Origin: JAQGMV01 sp963828715
GTDB taxonomy: Bacteria > Pseudomonadota > Gammaproteobacteria > Burkholderiales > SG8-41
Direction: 5' to 3'
DNA length: 64,000 bases
NCBI GenBank assembly: GCA_963828715.1
Contig: CAWHFX010000009.1
Span: forward strand, 62,001 to 126,000
Both the position numbers and the translations under genes were made by a program. Below are positions 27,932 through 36,526 of the stretch, piece by piece; position 1 is the first letter of the stretch, and every line of letters starts with the position of its first letter. The notes under the pieces are model-generated. The model was given only the letters and a program-made list of their open reading frames with translations, was not told the origin of the DNA and did not search any database.

Positions 27932-29083
27932 ATGAATCAATCGACGATCATATCTGCCGACTCGCACGTGTTCGAACCGGTGGACCTGTGGGAGAAGCGG
28001 CTCGACCGCAACTATCGTGAGCGCGGTCCGCGCTTCGTCTCCGGGTATCAGGGCAAGCCGGGAGCATGGTTCGTGTGCGAAGGCATCAGCCCACGCTCGA
28101 TCTCGAGCATTGCGGCGACGGGCATTCCGAAGGAGGACCTGGTCAAGTTCCAGAACGTGCATCACAAGGATCTCCGGCCCGGCGGGTGGGAGCCGTCCGC
28201 GCGGCTCGAGGACCAGGACATCGACGGCGTGTCGGCGGAAGTGTTGTATGCGACCTACGCCATGCAGCTCTACTGCATGCCGGACGGCGCGCTGCAGGAA
28301 GCCTCGTTCAATGCGTATAACGACTGGCTCGCCGAGATGTGCGGCGAGGCGCCGGATCGTCTCGTCGGTCTTTCATTGATATCGGTTTACGACGTGGATC
28401 ATGCGGTGAAGGAGCTGGAACGCTGGACCAGGCGCGGCCTGCGTGGGGCGATGATCTCGTGCGTGCCGCCCGAAGGAACGGAATACAGCCAGCCGCTGTA
28501 CGAGCCTTTCTGGGCCGCCGCGGAAGAGATGGGCGTGCCGATCAGCATCCACACGCTCACCACGAGCCGCCAGACCCCGTACCGCTTCTCGCGTGAAACG
28601 CGCGGTGCCGCGCGCTATCCGGAGAATCCGATGGAAGTCATGCTGACGCTCGGCGAGATGCTGACGAGTCCCCTCTTCGATCGCCATCCGCGTCTGCGCG
28701 TCGTGCTCGCGGAAGCGGACATCGGCTGGCTGCCGTGGCTGCTCGCGCGCGTCGATCGCGGTCACGAGCGCTACGCGCGGCAAAACGACATCCACACGGA
28801 ATTGAAGCCGAGCGAGTATTTCCATCGGAACGTGTCCGCGTCATTCATCGTCGATCGCGAGGGCGTCTTCAATCGTGACTTCATCGGCGTGGAAAATCTG
28901 ATGTGGTCGTCGGATTACCCGCACACGGACTCGACCTGGCCGCATTCGCGCGAGAGCATCGAGCACGATTTCGCGGGCGTCTCCGAGGCCGATCGCATCA
29001 AAATGACCTGCACGAACGCGGCGAAGCTCTACGGGTTCAAGGTCCCGCAGAAGAAGGCCGAGCCTGCTGCCGCAGCTCATTAG
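27932..29083 (+). CDS. Amidohydrolase family (ACMSD-like) metal-dependent hydrolase
   Basis: A 383-residue TIM-barrel metal enzyme of the amidohydrolase_2 branch, which includes decarboxylases and hydrolases of carboxylated rings. The first metal site DSHVFEP (D-x-H) is near the N-terminus, the His of VPISIHTLTTS follows strand 5, and the Asp-His of WSSDYPHTDSTWPHS is near the end. The ATG at 27932 has a GGAGGAGA site. It lies downstream of the Bug receptor and probably in one transcript. The substrate is not inferable; decarboxylation is as likely as hydrolysis. Confidence 0.88.
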   Translation: MNQSTIISADSHVFEPVDLWEKRLDRNYRERGPRFVSGYQGKPGAWFVCEGISPRSISSIAATGIPKEDLVKFQNVHHKDLRPGGWEPSARLEDQDIDGVSAEVLYATYAMQLYCMPDGALQEASFNAYNDWLAEMCGEAPDRLVGLSLISVYDVDHAVKELERWTRRGLRGAMISCVPPEGTEYSQPLYEPFWAAAEEMGVPISIHTLTTSRQTPYRFSRETRGAARYPENPMEVMLTLGEMLTSPLFDRHPRLRVVLAEADIGWLPWLLARVDRGHERYARQNDIHTELKPSEYFHRNVSASFIVDREGVFNRDFIGVENLMWSSDYPHTDSTWPHSRESIEHDFAGVSEADRIKMTCTNAAKLYGFKVPQKKAEPAAAAH

Positions 29084-29163
29084 CGGCTGGCGGCACGTCA
29101 ACCTGTCGTTGCTCAGGAGATCAAGCCTGCTTCGGCCTTTCATTGCGGCTGGAACACGATAAC

Positions 29164-29258
29164 CCTTCGTGCTGAGGAGCAATAGCGTCTCGAAGCACGA
29201 ACGAGAGCGGCTGTTCGCATTCGAGACGGCCTGAATGCGTGCCTCCTCAGGGCGAACG
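29164..29258. repeat. Two inverted copies of repeat family 3
   Basis: 29164-29203 carries CTTCGTGCTGAGGAGC...CGTCTCGAAGCACGAACG. About 10 bases on, 29213-29258 carries the same element in reverse complement (TTCGAGACGGCC...GCCTCCTCAGGGCGAACG). Both match 18278-18323. The pair lies in the 220-base gap between the amidohydrolase and a Bug receptor gene. Confidence 0.75.
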
Positions 29259-29305
29259 GCTTGTTCTATCCCGCTCCGATCATCGGAAGCACTTTCAAGG
29301 AAGCC

Positions 29306-30286
29306 ATGTACGTTTCGAAACGCGTCACAACTTCACTCGTCCTCGCAGCCGCATTCATTTCCGCTGCACCCGCTCAGGCGCAGGCGCCGCAGAAATTCCC
29401 GACGAAGCCCGTCCGTCTGGTCATCGGTTTCTCGCCGGGCAGCGCCACCGATATCACTGCTCGGCTGATCGGTCCGAAACTCTCGGAGCTGTGGAAACAG
29501 CCTGTCCTCTACGAGAACCGGAGCGGTGGCGGCGGAACCCTTGCCTCCACCATGGTGGCGCAGGCCACGCCGGACGGACATACGCTGATGGTCGTGTCCG
29601 CAGCGTTCGCCATCACGTCCGTGCTCCAGAAAGAGCTGCCGTATAACGCGCTGAAGGATTTCCGCGGCGTTGCGCAGGTCGGCTCGACCACCGGTGCGCT
29701 GACCGTCGCTCCGTCGCTCGGCGTCAAGTCGGTCAAGGAATTCATCGCACTCGCGAAGGAACGCGGCCCGAAGTTGCTGTATTCCTCGACCGGCGCCGGC
29801 AGCGGCATCCACATGAGCACCGAGCGCTTCAACATGGTTGCAGGCATCAAGCCGACGCATGTGGCATTCAAGGGACAGCCGGAGATGATCATCGAGATCG
29901 TCACGGCTCGCGTGCACTACGGCTTCCCGGGACTCGGGTCCGTCATGCCGTTCATCAAGGATGGACGTCTGCTCGCGCTCGCCGTGAACACGCCCAAACG
30001 TTCGCCGCAACTGCCGAACGTCCCCACTCTGCTCGAGTTCCTGCCCGATTTCGAACGGGACGCGGCACACGGAATCATCGCGCCTGCGCGCACGTCCAAG
30101 GCGATCGTGGATCAGATCAGCAGGGATGTCGCGCGCGTCGTGGACATGCCGGACGTGAAGGAGCGCATGTATGCGATCTCCTTCGATCCCGACGTGACGA
30201 CGCCGGAGGAGTTCGACCGTATCCTGCGCAAGCAGATCGAAATTTTTACGGTAGTGGCGAAGGCTGCTGGATTGCTTCAGAGGTGA
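29306..30286 (+). CDS. Bug/TctC-family transporter receptor
   Basis: A 326-residue receptor. Signal peptide RVTTSLVLAAAFISAAPAQA, then LVIGFSPGSATDITARLIGP, VLYENRSGGGGTLASTMVAQ, PDGHTLMVVSAAFAITSVLQ, VAFKGQPEMIIEIVTARVHY and RSPQLPNVPTLLEFLPDFER. The ATG at 29306 is preceded by AAGGA; the upstream in-frame ATG at 29261 has no site. It stands alone between repeat elements, with no membrane subunits nearby. Confidence 0.9.
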   Translation: MYVSKRVTTSLVLAAAFISAAPAQAQAPQKFPTKPVRLVIGFSPGSATDITARLIGPKLSELWKQPVLYENRSGGGGTLASTMVAQATPDGHTLMVVSAAFAITSVLQKELPYNALKDFRGVAQVGSTTGALTVAPSLGVKSVKEFIALAKERGPKLLYSSTGAGSGIHMSTERFNMVAGIKPTHVAFKGQPEMIIEIVTARVHYGFPGLGSVMPFIKDGRLLALAVNTPKRSPQLPNVPTLLEFLPDFERDAAHGIIAPARTSKAIVDQISRDVARVVDMPDVKERMYAISFDPDVTTPEEFDRILRKQIEIFTVVAKAAGLLQR

Positions 30287-30316
30287 GCCCAGGCGCGCGG
30301 CTTTCCCGTCGCCCCA

Positions 30317-30405
30317 AGCCTCGTACGCTCGGACGTGAGTTCTAACGGGCGCTCGAATTCTTCGTTCGCGGAGACCCCGCCGCTACGCGGCCCCCGCTCA
30401 CCGGA
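30317..30405 (+). repeat. Dispersed palindromic repeat, family 2, copy B
   Basis: Matches 16190-16280 in reverse complement, including the GACCCCGCCGCTACGCGGCCCCC hairpin core. It lies between the convergent Bug receptor and old-yellow-enzyme genes. Confidence 0.75.
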
Positions 30406-30416
30406 ATGGGGTGGTC

Positions 30417-31571
30417 CTACTCCACCTTCATACCCGTCTGAAATGTCGACGGCGTCCTGAACCCGATCTTCACGCGCTTATCGAGGAAATACGAGTACGC
30501 ATTCGGGATCCCGCTGAAGGGCGCATCGACACCCAGCTTCTGTGCGGCATCCATCGGCCAGTGCGGGTTGTGCAGCATCTCTCTCCCGATCGCGACGAGA
30601 TCAGCGCTTCCGTCCTGAACGATCTGTTCGGCGTGATCCGAGTGCACGATCATGCCGACGGCCATCGTCATGACGTCGGCGCCGGTGCGGATCGCGCGCG
30701 CATAGGGCACCTGATAGCCGTACGACGGCGCCATCTCGCTTGCCGTCGCGCCGTCCGACATGCCGCCGGAGCTGCAATCGATCACGTCCACACCGTTCGC
30801 CTTCAGAAGCCGCGCGAGCGCGATGCTGTCCTCGATCGTCCATCCTGTCTCGTCGACGGCCGACACGCGGAAGAACAGCGGCTTCGATTCGGGCCACACT
30901 TTGCGCACCTCGCGTGCGACCTCCACCGCGAATCGCGTGCGGTTCTCGAACGAGCCGCCGTATTCGTCCGTGCGCTTGTTCGCGAATTCCGACAGGAATT
31001 GATGAAGGAGGTAGCCGTGAGCGCCATGGATCTCGACGATCTCGAACCCGGCTTCGAGCGCTCGTCCCGCCGCAGCCGCCCACGCTGCCGCCATGCCGTG
31101 GATGTCCTCGCGCGTCATTTCACGCGGCACCTCGTACTTCGCACCGTGAGCGATCGCGCTCGGGCCGATCAGCTCCCACTTCTCGCCGTGATCGACACCG
31201 GGACAGTCGCTCATCGGCGCGCGTCCCTCCCACGGCACCGAACGGCGCGCCTTGCGGCCCGAGTGCCCGAGCTGAATGGCGGGGACAGCGCCGTTTCGCT
31301 TCACGAGCGCCGTGATGCGCTTGAGCGGTTCCACGAACTCTTCCTTCCAGAGTCCCGTGTCGCGCGGTGTGGAGCAGCCCGCCGGATCGACTTTCGTCGA
31401 TTCCATGAACACGAGCCCTGCTCCGCCCGCTGCGAATTGCGCCAGGTGCGCGAGGTGCCAGTCGCTCACGTGTCCGTTCACGGCCGAATACGTGAGCATG
31501 GGTGAAACGACGATGCGGTTGCGCAGCGTGAGATCGCGAATCTTCAGCGGGGTAAAGAGAGCCCGTTCCAT
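30417..31571 (-). CDS. NADH:flavin oxidoreductase (old yellow enzyme family)
   Basis: A 384-residue FMN-dependent ene-reductase-like TIM barrel of the YqjM/XenA-type short form. The start MERALFTPLKIRDLTLRNRI is diagnostic. Further motifs are VVSPMLTYSA, AIQLGHSGRKA (FMN site), EIHGAHGYLLHQFLSEFANK (with the H-x-x-H-like active-site region), NRTDEYGGSFENR-type RTDEYGGSFENRTRF, and GREMLHNPHWP near the end. The ATG at 31571 is chosen by homology; the open frame runs on upstream without a site. It is divergent from the VOC gene at 31656. Likely reduces an activated C=C bond. Confidence 0.9.
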   Translation of the reverse strand: MERALFTPLKIRDLTLRNRIVVSPMLTYSAVNGHVSDWHLAHLAQFAAGGAGLVFMESTKVDPAGCSTPRDTGLWKEEFVEPLKRITALVKRNGAVPAIQLGHSGRKARRSVPWEGRAPMSDCPGVDHGEKWELIGPSAIAHGAKYEVPREMTREDIHGMAAAWAAAAGRALEAGFEIVEIHGAHGYLLHQFLSEFANKRTDEYGGSFENRTRFAVEVAREVRKVWPESKPLFFRVSAVDETGWTIEDSIALARLLKANGVDVIDCSSGGMSDGATASEMAPSYGYQVPYARAIRTGADVMTMAVGMIVHSDHAEQIVQDGSADLVAIGREMLHNPHWPMDAAQKLGVDAPFSGIPNAYSYFLDKRVKIGFRTPSTFQTGMKVE

Positions 31572-31655
31572 TGTTGTTCCGTGTCGTGGGGTGCTAGAGA
31601 ATACCCGAATCTCACCGGCTAACCAGCCGCATTGAAACTCGAAGGAGGGGACGAG

Positions 31656-32078
31656 ATGAAGATCAAACGCATCGAACACGTCGGCGTCGTCGTGCGCAAC
31701 GTCGAAGCAAGCCGGCGCCTGTGGGAGGATTGTTTCGGCATCAAGCTCGGCGGCGTCGAGCAGATTCCGGGCCGCACGAACAAGCTCGCGCTCTATCCGG
31801 TGGGCGAGTCGATGGTCGAGCTTCTCGCTGGAACGACGCCCGACAACAAGTTCACCCGGATGTGCGAAGACGGCAAGGCCGGCATCCATCACCTTTGCTT
31901 CGAAGTCGAAGACATCGACGCAGCACTCGCGGAGCTCAAGGCCAAAGGTGTGCCTCTGCTCGACGAAGTGCCGCGCATCGGCCATGCCGGATGCCGTATC
32001 GCGTTTCTCGATCCGGCGGGAACGGAAGGCTGTCTGATCGAGCTGGCGCAGCTTCCGGCGGAGGCAACGCACGCCTAG
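31656..32078 (+). CDS. VOC-family protein, methylmalonyl-CoA epimerase-like
   Basis: A 140-residue protein with two beta-alpha-beta-beta-beta glyoxalase modules. Metal-site residues are the His of RIEHVGVVVRN, the Glu of MVELLAG, the His of HHLCFEVED and a C-terminal Glu in CLIELAQ. The length and blocks resemble methylmalonyl-CoA epimerase (KAGIHHLCFEV, VPLLDEVPRIGHAG). An AAGGAGG site lies before the ATG at 31656. There is no mutase nearby to confirm the role, and a general VOC lyase is the alternative. Confidence 0.8.
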   Translation: MKIKRIEHVGVVVRNVEASRRLWEDCFGIKLGGVEQIPGRTNKLALYPVGESMVELLAGTTPDNKFTRMCEDGKAGIHHLCFEVEDIDAALAELKAKGVPLLDEVPRIGHAGCRIAFLDPAGTEGCLIELAQLPAEATHA

Positions 32079-32083
32079 GTGGG

Positions 32084-32170
32084 GGAAGGAAGGTTACGGA
32101 GGGAAACCATCGGTGTCCCTCTGTTCCGTAGGGCGGCGAGGCCCGAGCCTTCGGCGAGCGCCGCCCCCCT
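32084..32170 (+). repeat. Dispersed bipartite palindromic repeat, family 1, copy B
   Basis: GGAAGGTTACGGAGGGAAACC...GTCCCTCTGTTCCGTAGGGCGGCGAGGCCCGAG...CGAGCGCCGCCCCCC, matching copies at 124-206, 59648-59727 and 62087-62259. It fills the gap between the convergent VOC and Ldh genes and may serve as a terminator for both. Confidence 0.8.
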
Positions 32171-33182
32171 AGTTCGCGGTTTTCGCCGGCTGCGTCTTCG
32201 GCAGCGCGAGCAGCGCATCGTAGATCTTGCGATCGATCTCGATGCCTTCGCGCGTAAGGCGCGCGCGTTCGCGCGCCGAGCGCTCTCCCGGCAGCCGGAT
32301 CTCGTCCACGCCGGGCTGGCGCGCCGTAGACTTCACGCGCGCGAGCATCTCGCTCATGTGCCGGCGGAACTCTTCCAGCGGCACGAGCAGATCGGGCTTG
32401 ATCGCCATGATGAGGTAGCCGTAGGTGCGATCGGCGCTCAGAGCCGAACCCGCGAGCACGCCGAACGCCTGCATCGAAAGCGAGAGCGCGAAGCCCTTGT
32501 AGCCGCCGAACGGCAGGAGCGCATGCACTTCCGACGGCGTGCGCGTCGGCTTTCCCTGTGCGTCGATCGCGACACCTTCCGGCAGCACGGCATTGCGCCG
32601 CTCCTGGAAAATGAGATCGGTACCCATGAACGCCGACGTGCCGAGATCGACGACCAGCGGCTCGCCCTCGGTGGGAAAGGCAAACGCGACGGGATTGGTG
32701 CCGGTCGCCGGATCACGCGAGCCGGGCGCAGCGACGTGGATGCGACTTGCCACGGTGTGCATGCCGACGAGTCCCGCGCGTGCGACCATCTCGACGTAGT
32801 ACGCGCTGCGTCCGCTCACCCACGAATTGTTGACGCCGACCACGGCCATGCCGTGCTCGCTCGCCTTGGCGATCGCGATTTTCGTGGCGCGATACATCGT
32901 CACCATGCCGTTGTTGTTGGCGCCGTCGAAGAGCACCGATATCGGCGTTTCGCGGATCACCTGCATCGGCCGCCGCGGCTCCTTCAGCGAGCGATGCTCG
33001 GCGACGTTCAATATCTTCGGCAATCCCGAATACTCATAGCCGCACAGCGCCGCATCGAGCACGTGATCGGTGATGATGCTCGCTTCTTCGGCGTCGTAGC
33101 CCACTCGGCCCAGCGCCTGTTCGCCCAGCGTCCGCGCCTCGTCGACGGTGAGGTGCACCCGGTTGTCGGAAAAAGTTGGCAA
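32169..33182 (-). CDS. Malate/L-lactate dehydrogenase family (Ldh2-type) oxidoreductase
   Basis: A 337-residue NAD(P)-dependent dehydrogenase of the non-classical MDH/LDH2 fold (also ureidoglycolate, sulfolactate and delta-piperideine-2-carboxylate reductases). Family blocks are VGVNNSWVSGRSAYYVEM, TGTNPVAFAFPT, PLVVDLGTSAFMGTD and LLPFGGYKGFALSLSMQ. The frame starts at a TTG (33182); an in-frame GTG slightly downstream (VHLTVDEA) is an alternative. It is 23 bases downstream of the Bug receptor stop on the same strand, so the receptor and this enzyme probably form one unit for a hydroxyacid-like substrate. Confidence 0.88.
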   Translation of the reverse strand: MPTFSDNRVHLTVDEARTLGEQALGRVGYDAEEASIITDHVLDAALCGYEYSGLPKILNVAEHRSLKEPRRPMQVIRETPISVLFDGANNNGMVTMYRATKIAIAKASEHGMAVVGVNNSWVSGRSAYYVEMVARAGLVGMHTVASRIHVAAPGSRDPATGTNPVAFAFPTEGEPLVVDLGTSAFMGTDLIFQERRNAVLPEGVAIDAQGKPTRTPSEVHALLPFGGYKGFALSLSMQAFGVLAGSALSADRTYGYLIMAIKPDLLVPLEEFRRHMSEMLARVKSTARQPGVDEIRLPGERSARERARLTREGIEIDRKIYDALLALPKTQPAKTAN

Positions 33183-33205
33183 TGACGTTCCGTCCCTGAA
33201 AGAGA

Positions 33206-34180
33206 TTACTGATTCGCGCTCATCCCTGTCTCTTGCGCGAGCCTGGCAAAGGTTTTCACCTGGTCGCGCAGAAACTCGCCAAATGCTTCGGGCGTCTTGC
33301 TGGCGACGAGCTCGATCCCCTGATCGAGAAAGCGCTTGTGCAATTCCGCCGTGCCGGCCGCCTTCATTACAGCCTCATGCAGCCGGTCGATCACCGGACG
33401 CGGCGTGCCAGCCGGCGCCATCAAACCGTTGAACGTGGAGTCCTCGAACGCGGGTAAGCCCGCCTCCGCAATCGTCGGCACGTTCGGCAAGGCGGGCGAG
33501 CGTTTGCGCGTCGAAACGCCCAATGCCCGCAGCTTGCCATCTCTGATGTGTGCCAATGAGGTCGTCACCTGATCGAAGCGCAGCATCACGTGCCCGCCGA
33601 GGAGGTCGACGACGGCCGGGGCGGCGCCCTTGTATTGCACGTGCAGCATCTTGATGCCCGCCTGGCGGCTGAACATCTCGGCTGCGACATGCCCGGTCGA
33701 GCCCACACCGGAGGACGCGGCCGTCAGCTCGCCGGGCCTGCGCTTGGCCAATGCGATCAGCTCTTTCACGTTCTTCGCCGGCAGGGCGAGATTGACGACC
33801 AGCACCAGCGGAACATCACCGGTCAGCGAGATAGGTGCAAAGTCTTTCAGCGGATCGTAGCCCGCATCCTGCTGCAGCGCCGGGACGCGCGCGAACGTGT
33901 TGGAAATGGCCAGGACGGTATAACCGTCCGGGGTGGCGGCTTTGACATAGCGCGTGCCCACCACCGCGGCCGAGCCGACACGACTCTCCACGATCACCTG
34001 CTGACCCAGCGTGCGCGTCATCTGTTCCGCGTAGGCGCGCGCGATCACGTCCTGATTTCCGCCGGGGGCGACCGGATTGATGATGCGCACGAGCTTGGAA
34101 GGATAAGCGGGCGCCTGACTTAAGGCGTGCCCTGCGGCTGCGAACGCAAGCAGGGCAAGAACGACGCGTGTTCGCTGCAT
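33206..34180 (-). CDS. Bug/TctC-family transporter receptor
   Basis: A 324-residue receptor starting MQRTRVVLALLAFAAAGHAL (signal peptide), then IINPVAPGGNQDVIARAYAE, QQVIVESRVGSAAVVGTRYV, PDGYTVLAISNTF, VQYKGAAPAVVDLLGGHV and VPTIAEAGLPAFEDSTFNGL. The ATG at 34180 is set by the signal sequence; the frame continues upstream as a shadow. It is first gene of the unit with the Ldh2-type dehydrogenase. Confidence 0.92.
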   Translation of the reverse strand: MQRTRVVLALLAFAAAGHALSQAPAYPSKLVRIINPVAPGGNQDVIARAYAEQMTRTLGQQVIVESRVGSAAVVGTRYVKAATPDGYTVLAISNTFARVPALQQDAGYDPLKDFAPISLTGDVPLVLVVNLALPAKNVKELIALAKRRPGELTAASSGVGSTGHVAAEMFSRQAGIKMLHVQYKGAAPAVVDLLGGHVMLRFDQVTTSLAHIRDGKLRALGVSTRKRSPALPNVPTIAEAGLPAFEDSTFNGLMAPAGTPRPVIDRLHEAVMKAAGTAELHKRFLDQGIELVASKTPEAFGEFLRDQVKTFARLAQETGMSANQ

Positions 34181-34303
34181 GGGCCGAGGATAGGACAAGC
34201 GGAGCGGGCGGCGCAACGTCCGACGGGTCATGCGGCCTCGTCTGTTCTTTTGATTCATCTCAAATGCGGTGTTGGGCGCGGCGGTTAGAGTGCACTCGAC
34301 CAG

Positions 34304-34690
34304 ATGCCGAAAATAATCGAATTCAGGACCGATCCCCGCTTCGTGCGCCGCGCGCGCGAAATTCGCACGATCGATCTCATGATCGAGCGCTACTGCCGCG
34401 GGCATCACGATACCGGTGGCGCCGAGTTCTGTGCCGATTGTGCGTCCCTGCTCGCCTATGCCTCGCGTCGCACCGAACGTTGCGTATTCGGTGATGCGAA
34501 GCCGACGTGCGCCAACTGCCAGGTGCACTGCTACACGCCCCGTATGCGCGAGCGCGTGAAAGCCGTGATGCGCTGGGCCGGCCCGCGCATGCTGCTGTCG
34601 CACCCGATACTCGCGGTTCGACACAAGCTCGACGGTCTGAAACCCGCGCCGCGGCTGACAGCCGAACCGAAGGCGAGCGCGAGAAGATAG
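34304..34690 (+). CDS. Nitrous oxide-stimulated promoter family (YgbA-like) protein
   Basis: A 128-residue cytoplasmic protein of the YgbA family, linked in enterobacteria to nitrosative stress. Conserved features are IRTIDLMIERYCRGHH near the N-terminus, the cysteine pair CADCASLLAYASRRTERC, CANCQVHCYTP and a C-terminal MRWAGPRMLLSHP. The cysteine arrangement (CxxC, CxxC plus further Cys) suggests metal or Fe-S binding. It is a single gene, divergent from the Bug receptor at 34180 and convergent with a VOC gene 6 bases away. Confidence 0.82.
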   Translation: MPKIIEFRTDPRFVRRAREIRTIDLMIERYCRGHHDTGGAEFCADCASLLAYASRRTERCVFGDAKPTCANCQVHCYTPRMRERVKAVMRWAGPRMLLSHPILAVRHKLDGLKPAPRLTAEPKASARR

Positions 34691-34696
34691 CGCAGG

Positions 34697-35155
34697 TCAG
34701 CCGTAGAGTCTCGCGGCCCGCCGCTGCATTTCCTCGGGACTGACGTCTTCCACGTGAGTCGCGATGGACCAGGTGTGGCCGTACGGGTCCAGGAGCTGAC
34801 ACGATCGGTCCCCGTAGAACTGGTCCGCCACAGGCCTGAGAATCTCTGCACCTGCGGCAGCGGCGCGCGAAGAAAAGGCATCCACGTTCTCGACGTAGAT
34901 GTGGATCCTCACGGGTGAACCGCCGAGCGCCTGCGGCGAGCGAAAGCCCATCTCGGGATGCGCGTCCGCAAGCATGATCAGCCCGCCCTCGATCTCGATC
35001 TCCGCGTGTCCGATTCTTCCGTCGGGCGCAGCCATACGCATGCGTTCCGTCGCGTTGAATGCTTTTTTGTAGAAGTCGATCGCGGCTGCGGCGCCATCGA
35101 TCGCGAGGTAAGGCGTGACGCGCGGATAGTTTTCGGGAATGGAACGGATAGTCAC
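34697..35155 (-). CDS. VOC-family protein, PhnB-like
   Basis: A 152-residue glyoxalase-superfamily protein with the PhnB-like start VTPYLAIDGAAAAIDFYKKA and blocks GRIGHAEIEIEGGLIMLAD, VRIHIYVENVDAF and CQLLDPYGHTWSIATHVEDV. The GTG at 35155 has GAGG at good spacing. It lies 20 bases downstream of the encapsulin gene and may be co-transcribed with it. The substrate is unknown. Confidence 0.85.
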   Translation of the reverse strand: MTIRSIPENYPRVTPYLAIDGAAAAIDFYKKAFNATERMRMAAPDGRIGHAEIEIEGGLIMLADAHPEMGFRSPQALGGSPVRIHIYVENVDAFSSRAAAAGAEILRPVADQFYGDRSCQLLDPYGHTWSIATHVEDVSPEEMQRRAARLYG

Positions 35156-35175
35156 GTTGTCCTCATCCTGGGTAT

Positions 35176-35985
35176 TTAACGTTTCGGGTAGCGCAGCGCG
35201 ACGGCCGCCTCCGGCGTCAGCACCCGAAACGTGAATGACTCCTGAAGGTACAGACGGACTGCGGTGGCTGAATGCTCGAGGTAGCCGATCGAGAAGTCCT
35301 GCCCGACGGTCAGTTCGAAATCGCCGCCGCGCTGACTGATGACTGCCGCGCCCATGAGTGCAGGCGCCCAGACGATGGGACCGTCGACGAGTTTGCGGAC
35401 ATGATCGATCACCGGAAATCCGTTGTGCGTGGTCTTGGTGAGACCCGTGTAGCAGCGAGGCCCCAGCGCGATCGCGTACGGACCTCCCACCCCCGCGCCG
35501 TGCAGATTGCTCACGGCCTCGGCCACGAGTGCCGGATATTGCGTGTAATCGTCGCTGATCGTGAGCACACCGCTCGCGGCGGCCTCGGCTATGCCGCGCA
35601 TACCGATTTGTGCGTAACCCTCGAAGACTGCATGGTCTTCTACGACCGCAGCTTTGCGGGCGGCGTCGCGCACGGAATCGAGGTCGGCATCTTCCGCTCC
35701 CCGGCCGATCGTTTCGAGCTCCTCGCGCGCGAGCTCGAACGGCACACGTATCTCCACGAGCGGCTGGACCCTGCGCAGCCGCGCCTCGACCCCCTGCCCC
35801 GCCTGAATCGCAACGCGTTCGCTGCGGCCGAGGTTCACAGCCGAGGCGTGCCATCCGAGTGGACCTTTGAAGTCGACGAGCTTGCGCGCCGCCAGCATGC
35901 GCTTCAACGTACGTCTCGCTTCGTCTTCGATCTGCTTCCACGCCTCGTCCGAAACCGGCGCGAGCTCTCGCAGGAGATCGTTCAT
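35176..35985 (-). CDS. Encapsulin shell protein, family 1
   Basis: A 269-residue HK97-fold shell protomer (linocin M18 type), which self-assembles into a protein nanocompartment. It starts MNDLLRELAPVSDEAWKQIE, the usual N-terminus that binds cargo peptides on the inside. Other blocks are RRVQPLVEIRVPFELAREEL, FEGYAQIGMRGI, YAIALGPRCYTGL and GQDFSIGYLEHSATAVRLYL. Its ATG overlaps the stop of the ferritin cargo gene (ATGA), so the two are translationally coupled. The compartment probably stores iron oxidised by the cargo. Confidence 0.95.
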   Translation of the reverse strand: MNDLLRELAPVSDEAWKQIEDEARRTLKRMLAARKLVDFKGPLGWHASAVNLGRSERVAIQAGQGVEARLRRVQPLVEIRVPFELAREELETIGRGAEDADLDSVRDAARKAAVVEDHAVFEGYAQIGMRGIAEAAASGVLTISDDYTQYPALVAEAVSNLHGAGVGGPYAIALGPRCYTGLTKTTHNGFPVIDHVRKLVDGPIVWAPALMGAAVISQRGGDFELTVGQDFSIGYLEHSATAVRLYLQESFTFRVLTPEAAVALRYPKR

Positions 35986-36371
35986 CGCTGCACCTCCTCG
36001 CGCAGGTCGCCGATGCCAAGCGAACCATCGCCGCCGCGTTCGGCAGAACCGGATTCACCCGCATCCGCGTCTGCGTCCGCCTCGCGCTCGAGCACCGGCT
36101 TATCGATGAACAGATAGCGCCGCAGCATCGTGTCGAGTGCCGGGTCGCGACGACGTAGCCACTCCAGCACCATTGCCGCGTGCTCTTTCTCTTCATCCCG
36201 GTTGTGCGCAAGGATTGCGCGGAGCTCTACGTCCTGTGAGGCATCGACCCGCTGGTCGTACCAGTCCACGGCTTCCAGCTCTTCCATGATCGACACGATG
36301 GCCCGGTGCCGATCCAGCGTCTCGGGCTTGAGCAACGCAACGTCCTCGTGAAATCCAGCGCTCTGCGCCAT
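35982..36371 (-). CDS. Encapsulated ferritin-like cargo protein (EncFtn)
   Basis: A 129-residue two-helix ferritin-like protein that oxidises Fe(II) inside the encapsulin shell. Ferroxidase residues of EncFtn are present: Glu in VSIMEELEAVDWYDQRVD (E31 by my count) and Glu/His in NRDEEKEHAAM (E61, H64). A Gly/Asp/Ser-rich linker leads to the C-terminal encapsulation peptide GDGSLGIGDLREEV. The sequence is close to the Rhodospirillum rubrum protein from memory. The ATG at 36371 has AAGGAG eight bases away; a TTG six bases upstream is too close. It is first gene of the encapsulin operon. Confidence 0.95.
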   Translation of the reverse strand: MAQSAGFHEDVALLKPETLDRHRAIVSIMEELEAVDWYDQRVDASQDVELRAILAHNRDEEKEHAAMVLEWLRRRDPALDTMLRRYLFIDKPVLEREADADADAGESGSAERGGDGSLGIGDLREEVQR

Positions 36372-36526
36372 CAGCAACGCTCCTTACGAAAATAATAGGG
36401 GGCCGGCGCGGCGCAGCGACTCACTGGCGGCCTGCCGTTTCGCCCAAAAAATTGGAGAGGCGCAGAAATGTCCTGCGCCGTATGATTGTGTGTGAAAACG
36501 ACACTTTCGGCCATCAAGGGAGTCCA

